DNA from: Hordeum vulgare subsp. vulgare
Taxonomy: Eukaryota; Streptophyta; Magnoliopsida; Poales; Poaceae
Assembly: GCF_904849725.1 (NCBI RefSeq)
Contig: NC_058523.1
Coordinates: forward strand, 337,135,948 to 337,199,947
Reading direction: 5' to 3'
Length of the DNA: 64,000 bases
Below are positions 58,209-64,000 of this stretch, piece after piece. Both the position numbers and the translations under genes were made by a program. How positions within the stretch are numbered: the stretch's first letter is position 1; each line of letters starts with the position of its first letter. The notes beneath the pieces are model-generated. The model did no database searches, was not told the DNA's origin, and worked only from the letters and a program-made list of their open reading frames with translations.

Positions 58209-59729
58209 TGATACGTCCATTTTGCATCATGTTTTCATGTTGTTATTTATCGCTTCTTGGGCTGTTATTTCACTTCACGGTACAATTCTTATGCCTTTTC
58301 TCTCTTATTTTGCAAGTTTACATGAAGAGGGAGAATACCGACAGCTGGAATTCTGGCCTGAAAGTGGAGCAAAGTTGAGATACCTATTCTGCGCAACTCC
58401 AAACGCCGTAAAAATCAAAGAGGATTTTTTTCCGGATTTATAAAAAATATTGGGCCGAAGAAGTGCCAGAGGGGTGCCAGGGGGTGGCCACAAGCCTGCA
58501 CGGTGCAGCCACCCCTCTGACCGCGCCATGAGGGCTTGTGGGCAGCCTGCTGGCCCACTAGCCCCCCTCTTTTGCTATATGAAGGGTTTCGTCTGGAAAA
58601 AAATCAAGGAGGAGTTTTTTCGTGGTTTCGCTGCCGCCACGAGGCAGAACTTGAGTAGAACCAATCTAGAGCTCCGGTAGGACGATCCTGCTGGGGAAAC
58701 TTCCCTCCCGGAGGGGGAAATCGTCGCCATCGTCATCACCAACACTCCTCTCATCGGAGGGGACTCGTCACTATCAACATCTTCATCAGCACCATCTCAT
58801 CTCCAAACCCTAGTTCATCACTTGTAACCAATCTCAGTCTCGCGACTCCGATTGGTACTTGTAAGGTTGCTAGTAGTGTTGATTACTCTTTGTAGTTGAT
58901 TCTAGTTGGATTACTTGGTGGAAGAGTTTATGTTCAGATCCTGGATGCTACTCATTACCTCTGTGGTCATGAATATGATTATGTTTTGTGAGTAGTTACT
59001 TTTGTTCCTAAGGACATGGGATAAGTCATGCTAATAATAGTCATGTGAATTTGGCATTCGTTCGGTATTTTAATGTGTTGTATGTTGTTTTTCCTCTAGT
59101 GGTGTTATGTGAACGTCGACTACATAGCACTTCACCATTATTTGGGCCTAGAGGAAGGCATTGGGAAGTAGTAAGTAGATGATGGGTTGCTAGAGTGACA
59201 GAAGCTTAAACCCTAGTTTATGCGTTACTTCGTAAGGGGCTGATTTGGATCCACTAGTTTAATGCTATGGTTAGACTTTGTCTTAATTCTTCTTTCGTAG
59301 TTGCGAGTGCTTGCGAGAGAGGTTAATAATAAGTGGGATGCTTGTCCAAGTAAGGGCAGTACCCAAGCGCCGGTCCACCCACATATCAAACTATCAAAGT
59401 AACGAACGCAAATCATATGAACATGAAGAAAACTAGCATGACAGAAATTCCCGTGTGTCCTCGGGAGCGTTTTTCCTCCTATAAGACTTTGTCCAGGCTT
59501 GTCCCTTGCTACAAAAGGGATTGGGCCACTTTGCTGCACCGTTGCTACTTCGTTACTTGTTGCTTGCTACGAATCTTCTCACAACACAATTGCTTGTTAC
59601 CGACAATTTCTGTGCGTGCAAATTTTACCTTGCTAAAAACCACCTGTGAGATCCTTCCGCTCCTCGTTGGGTTCGACACTCTTACTTATCGAAAGGACTA
59701 CGATTGATCCCTATACTTGTGGGTCATCA
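58209..59729 (+). repeat. 3' LTR of the Athila-like element
   Basis: TGATACGTCCATTT … GGGTCATCA, 1521 bp, followed by target copy GAACT (59730-59734). Confidence 0.96.
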
Positions 59730-60479
59730 GAACTCTATCGAGACGAAGCAAACCGGAAACAAGAATCAACACATGATATTCACCACGGCACCTGCATGAA
59801 AAGATGCAATCCACATGTGATGCATGATCATTTGAATATATGCAAGACATGGCATGGCAATTCACAACAATCAAATACTACACATTAAGTGAAGTTCAAT
59901 ATGCAACGAGTTGCATATTGAAGAAACTCCACATACAGATTATTTAGTTCTATCCCGATTATTTGCATGACAATATTAAATGTGGTTAAACATGGCAAGA
60001 GGTGAAGCATAGTTAAACTACCTATCTAGGAATTTTAAATGAGGTCGAAAATGACATATAGCATCTCTGAGATGACCTCATACGTCAATTTATAATTCTG
60101 TCCGGATCTGAATTAACACGTTTTAATATTGGTTAAACATCAAAATAAATAAGTTCACATGATTCTACGCGTCGTTCCAATCAATTTACATATAGAGAAC
60201 ATCTCCAACAGAGCTACGGTTCAAAAGATACGAACACCGCAAGATATGATGGCATGAATGCAATATGTGTGCAACGACAGTCACAAGCATTTCAAAACCT
60301 ACAACCAGCAAGATAATATGAAACTACACGAGATTCTAAGCAAGGTTCATATAGGACACGATCAAAACGGAGCAACGGTTCAACAACTACGAGCTAATCA
60401 AGAAATACTCATGATCTGCCAAAATCAGCCACATAGCATTTTCTACACCCTCGAACAACTAGCTACACAAATTCAATAT

Positions 60480-61080
60480 GCTCAAACAAGGCATGAGACA
60501 GTAGAGGGCTGATCGGGGCGGATCGGGCCCAGCCTCGCGAGCTCCATGGGAGGATCGTCCTCCCATCCCGTCGTAGCGAGGCCACAGCCATGGCGGCGCA
60601 GGCTCGAGGGGACGGGAGGCGCTCCGGCGAGGTGGGACAAGGGACGGCGACGCTGGTCACCAGCGGATCTGGCCATAGGGGCCCTGTTGCCGGCGACGGA
60701 GGGTCGAGGCGACGCCGGGGCGAGGAGATCGAGCCGGCGGCGGGGCAAGGCGATGGAGCACCGGCCCGATCTGGAGGCTCGCAGCGGGCACGCGCACGAC
60801 GGCGACCAAAGGGGCACGGCGGTCAGCTGCGCTGTGGACACTGGCGCTGCAGTGTCGCCGGGGTCGGGGGCGCCAGATCCGGCCATGACGCGGGTCAGGC
60901 AGCGAGTGGGAGCAAGGCTAGGGCGGCTCTGGGTGGCTGCGGGCGAGCGGCGGCGCGACCGGGCCCGGGGAGGTCCGGCGATGGGCTCGGGCGGGCCCTG
61001 CGCGGGAGGAGAGAGGAGTCACGGCGCCAAGTGGCTGCGGGAGAGAGGTGGGAGGCGGCTGGCGGCGGCATAGATCCCTA
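60480..61080 (-). other. GC-rich leader block of the solo LTR
   Basis: About 600 bp of very GC-rich sequence downstream of the TATA box. It holds open frames on both strands (175 codons plus-strand 60546-61073; 134 codons minus-strand 60886-60482). Both are compositional, Arg/Pro/Ala-rich and without a domain. I treat the block as 5' leader, not as a gene. Confidence 0.6.
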
Positions 61081-61120
61081 GGCAGCTAGGGTTTGGCTAA
61101 AAATGGCTGGGAGGGCATCT

Positions 61121-61128
61121 ATTTATAG
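61121..61128 (-). promoter_or_regulatory. TATA box of the solo LTR
   Basis: The minus strand reads CTCTATAAATAGA, followed by AAACCCTAG words and a GC-rich leader, the layout of a plant core promoter. Confidence 0.7.
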
Positions 61129-61699
61129 AGAGGGGCTAGGGTTAGCAGAATTTCGCCCCGGTTTCAACCGCGCGATCGGAATCGAACGGTCTCGCACGCG
61201 AGGACGGGTTAAGTGGCCGTGTAGGGTGGCTAGCTGGAGACGAGAGGGAAAACGGGCACCCGTCAACGTGATTTTAAAACACCGAAAAACGTCCGATGAT
61301 AGACCGAATACGGTGCTGCTATGGTCAACCGTTCCGGTATCAGACGGACTCCGATTGCGAGGAAAATTGGCAAGTGGCCTACCTATATTAAAATAAGACC
61401 GGACGCCAAGTTTCAACCCAACCAGAGAATGTTTTATACACACTTTTAAAAACAAGATTTAAGCGATGCCACGGGCGCGTGCGAGTGTGATCGGGCTCAA
61501 CACGGGGAATGACGAACACGGAGAGAACTGGCAACTAATAACGGATGCAAATTTCGAAAACTGGCGGCAACGGGATGCCGATGCAACGCGGATGATGCGC
61601 ATGATGCGATGATGATGCGACAAATAAAAATAATCATACGACGAAAACGGAATAAAAGGGGAATCTTCTGGAACGTTGATCTCGGGCTGTCACACCCAA

Positions 61700-62500
61700 C
61701 CTGAAGTACTTCAGGGTATTTGGGTGTAAGTGTTTCATCCTCAAGAAAGGTGCACATTTGGCTAAATTTGATTCTAGAGCTCAAGAGGGCATATATGTTG
61801 GTTATGCTACAAACTCTCATGCTTACCATGTCCTCAACAAGTGCACTGGACTCATTGAGGAGACGTGTAACATGGAGTTTGGTGAAAATAATGGCTCCCA
61901 AGTGGAGCAAAGCGGTCTTTGTGATGTAGGTGATGAAATTCCTCCTCAAGCCATATGAAGAATGAGGATTGGCAAATACTCCCCATTGAGGAACCTCTTG
62001 TGGCTGATGGAGAAGGACAATGCTCTACTCAAGTGGAGGCATCACCCTCGCTAGACCGACATGCTTCCGAAGAACAAAGTGAAGGCCCTCAACCCGCTGA
62101 ACAGGATCAAGGACAAGATCAACCACACGAAGATGGTGATGCACCAAATGATGTCCAAGCCCTTACTCAAGGTTCTGAGTCTGCTCAAGATCAAGATCAA
62201 GTGTAGCCACAAGATGAATAACAAACTAGTGAGCATGCTCAAGACGAAAATCAAGATGGTTAGGTTGTTGCTCCTCAACTACCTATCGCGGCACCCAAAA
62301 GGGGCCGCGGTGCCAAGGCAGGATCAAAACGCAAGGCCAAACAATGTGATCAAGATGATGCTCCTCAATTAATGGCATGGAACTCCTGGAGCGTCGCGCA
62401 ACCAAGATAACATCCAAACTCAGTGTCAAATCACATCTCATGAAGAATGTGCTTGGAAGCTTAAAAGGGGAGTAGGCACTCATGAAAAAATTCTAAACTA
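61700..62500 (+). pseudogene. Copia integrase C-terminus and spacer
   Basis: Continues the integrase after the solo LTR: LKYFRVFGCKCFILKKG, then FDSRAQEGIYVGYATNSHAY and VLNKCTGLIEETCNMEF, typical of the copia integrase C-terminal region. From about 61955 a Gln/Asp/Glu-rich spacer in another frame (SEEQSEGPQPAEQDQGQD) leads towards RT; frames change again near 62210-62400. Low-complexity acidic linkers between integrase and RT are common in these elements. Confidence 0.85.
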
Positions 62501-63180
62501 TTGTGAGCATCACGCATTTGTTTCGTATTGTGATCCTCAACACGTACATGAACCGCTCGATGACGAGGATTGGCTTATGGCCATGCATGAGGAATTGAAC
62601 AACTTCGAGCGCAATCAAGTTCGGGAATTAGTGCCAAGACCAAAGGAGGAACGTAATGTCATTGGGACCAAATGGATCTTTAAGAACAAGCAAGACGCAA
62701 ATGGGATTGTGGTCTGATACAAGGCAAGACTGGTGGCTCAAGGCTACTCCCAAGTCGAGGGTATCGACTACGGTGAAACCTTTGCCCCTGCTGCTCGTCT
62801 TGAATCTACTCGCATGCTGCTTGCATTTGCATATCATCATAACTTGAAATTGCAACAAATGGATGTGAAGAGTGCATTTCTTAATGGTCCCTTGAATGAG
62901 TTGGTATATGTCAAACAACCTCCGAGGTTCGAACATCCTAAGCTCCCCAATCATGTATACAAACTAAATAAGGCGCTCTATGGCCTTAAACAAGCCCCAC
63001 GTGTGTGGTATGAGTACCTTACCGAGTTGTTGCAAGATAGTGGGTTTGAAATTGGGAAAATTGATCCCACCCTTTTTACCAAAAAGGTCAAAGGGTTTTG
63101 TTCATATCCAACTATATGTTGATGATATCATTTTTGGTTCTCGTAACGAATCTTTCAATGAATAGTTTGTTGCACTAATG
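62501..63180 (+). pseudogene. Copia reverse transcriptase
   Basis: Begins around HEPLDDEDWLMAMHEELNNF, then NVIGTKWIFKNKQ, a TGA at about 62716, KARLVAQGYSQVEGIDYGET, FAPAARLESTRMLLAFAYHH, QQMDVKSAFLNG, NKALYGLKQAPRVWY. A frameshift near 63095 precedes the catalytic LYVDDIIFGS (YVDD). The following part (MTEKFEVSMMGELKFFLGF) is in yet another frame. All RT blocks are recognisable in copia order. Confidence 0.92.
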
Positions 63181-64000
63181 ACCGAGAAGTTTGAGGTGTC
63201 AATGATGGGTGAGTTGAAGTTCTTCCTTGGTTTTGAGATTAAACAAGGTTTAGAAGGAACTTTCATCAAACAAGCCAAGTACACTCAAGACATGCTCAAG
63301 AGGTTCGAGCTAGAGAACGTCAAGCCGGTCAAGTTTCCCATGCCAACCAAATGCAAACTTGACAATGATCCCGATCATAAAGAAGTGGATCAAAAGGTAT
63401 ATCGCTCCATGATTGGATCCCTCCTTTACCTTTGTGCATCTAGACCAGTTATCATGTTGAGTGTAGGATTTGTGCACGGTTTCAATCTCCACCAAAAGAA
63501 AGCCACTATGCGGCAGTCAAATGAATCTTTTGATATTTGGCTCATACCCCAAACTTTGGCCTTTGGTACCCCAAAGGAGCAAGCTTTAATCTAGTGGTCT
63601 ACTCTGACTCAGATTGGGCGGGAGAATGTGTGGGGAGGAACTCAACTTCCGGAGGATGTTAATTTCTTAGTCGTTCGCTCGTAAGTTGGCCTTCAAAGAA
63701 GCAAAATTGTGTCTCACTGTCTTCCATCGAGGCTGAGTATGTTGCAGCTGCAAGTTGTTGTGCACAATTTCTGTGGATGAGGCAAACTTTAAAGGATTAC
63801 GGTGTCACTTGTGACAAAGTGCCTCTTCTACGTGACAATCAAAGTGCTATCAAGATTTCCCTCAATCCGGTGCAACATAGCAAGTCCAAGCATATTGATA
63901 TTCGTCATCACTTCATTCGTGAGCATATCAAGCGTGGAGATATTGAGGTTCACTTCATCAACAATCAAGAGCAACTTGCAGATATTTTCACAAAGCCTCT
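63181..64000 (+). pseudogene. Copia RT end and RNase H (runs off the window)
   Basis: 63178-63594 holds the RT thumb/connection (FIKQAKYTQDMLKRFE, RSMIGSLLYLCASRP). RNase H follows across frame changes: VVYSDSDWAGE, LSSIEAEYVAAASC, LLRDNQSAIKIS, HSKSKHIDIRHHFIRE and, at the window end, LADIFTKP. Catalytic acidic residues are visible. Only the polypurine tract and 3' LTR should remain to the right. Confidence 0.92.

Larger units (their letters stand above)
49577..59729 (+). mobile_element. Complete Athila-like Ty3/gypsy element
   Basis: LTRs of 1520 bp (49577-51096) and 1521 bp (58209-59729), a degenerate tRNA-Asp-type primer site, one long gag-pol frame (51203-55972), a separate small ORF (56260-56676), a 1.5-kb non-coding 3' region and a polypurine tract. 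GAACT flanks it. Pol sequence and the tRNA-Asp primer type place it in the Athila lineage; WHAM/Sabrina-type Triticeae families are possible names. It inserted into the solo LTR and is among the youngest insertions in the window. Confidence 0.95.
47804..61694 (-). mobile_element. Solo LTR of a chromovirus-type element, minus strand, split by an Athila-like element
   Basis: Flanked by CCCAA at 47799-47803 and 61695-61699. Without the nested element it is about 3733 bp. The minus-strand start is TGTGACAGCCCGAG (61694); the end is …GGTGTTATA (47804), likely a decayed TTACA. There is no primer site or internal domain. Its 3' third (47806-48970) is recognisably related to the chromovirus LTR end (e.g. 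GGACTAGTTGGAGCACCC). A TATA box and GC-rich leader lie at 61128-60480. Solo LTRs arise by recombination between the two LTRs of an element. Confidence 0.88.
12859..64000 (+). mobile_element. Ty1/copia LTR retrotransposon, SIRE/Maximus-like, split by two nested insertions
   Basis: In order: 5' LTR (12859-14297), tRNA-Met primer site, gag with zinc knuckle and long coiled coil, protease (cut at 16942), integrase (46827-47803), RT (about 62500-63180) and RNase H (63540-64000). Integrase before RT is the copia order, and the long coiled-coil extension after the zinc knuckle fits SIRE/Maximus-type elements. The 3' LTR is beyond the window. The insertions at 16943-46821 and 47804-61694 account for over 43 kb. 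Multiple frameshifts show it is dead. Confidence 0.9.

Noticed and set aside
60546..61073. 175-codon plus-strand ORF as a gene
   Set aside because: It is antisense to the solo LTR leader, compositional, without domain or start context; overlapping frames are open on both strands.

Overview
The window is non-genic plant DNA made almost entirely of nested LTR retrotransposons, and I find no host gene. The lineages present (Tat and Athila Ty3/gypsy elements, a chromovirus with 5.2-kb LTRs, a non-coding LARD with 5.1-kb LTRs, a SIRE/Maximus-like Ty1/copia element), the depth of nesting and the decay of every reading frame point to a large cereal genome. Triticeae (wheat, Aegilops, barley, rye) is by far the most likely source. 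Family names below are tentative because no database could be searched.

Layout. (1) 1-7814: 5' part of a minus-strand Tat-lineage gypsy element. Read leftwards it has a short LTR (~7268-7814), gag, protease, RT, RNase H plus a second archaeal-type RNase H, integrase, and a 3'-UTR array of about 17 copies of a 71-bp repeat; its 3' LTR lies off the left edge. (2) 7815-8561: unassigned. (3) 8562-12339: 3' LTR and 3' region of a minus-strand Athila-like element, cut off at 12340 by a 142-bp LTR stub. (4) 12482-12858: the first part of a plus-strand LTR of the family that also gave the solo LTR below. (5) Inserted there is a plus-strand copia element, 12859 to beyond 64000, whose coding region is split by two further insertions. 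(6) A complete chromovirus (16943-46821, TSD CATGT) sits in the copia protease. Its own 3' LTR is split by a complete minus-strand LARD (32047-46033, TSD TAGTT/TAGTC). (7) A minus-strand solo LTR (47804-61694, TSD CCCAA) sits just after the copia integrase core and is itself split by a complete Athila-like element (49577-59729, TSD GAACT). Copia RT and RNase H resume at 61700-64000.

How it fits together. The insertion order follows from the sequence: old LTR, then copia, then chromovirus and solo-LTR parent in unknown relative order, then LARD (inside the chromovirus) and Athila-like element (inside the solo LTR). Every element has damaged coding capacity. The Athila-like polyprotein keeps one frame for 4.8 kb with eight nonsense codons and no frameshift. 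The chromovirus has ten nonsense codons and one frameshift. Most of the stops are TAG, as expected if methylated CAG (CHG) sites deaminate.

Most worth a second look: two tRNA-like modules with Pol III A/B-box spacing inside both chromovirus LTRs; separated coding-like segments with splice-like borders in the same LTRs; the hairpin-bearing 71-bp 3'-UTR array; a 90-bp tandem duplication that doubles the TATA box of the copia LTR; and a small ORF after the Athila-like integrase with a relic counterpart in a second copy.
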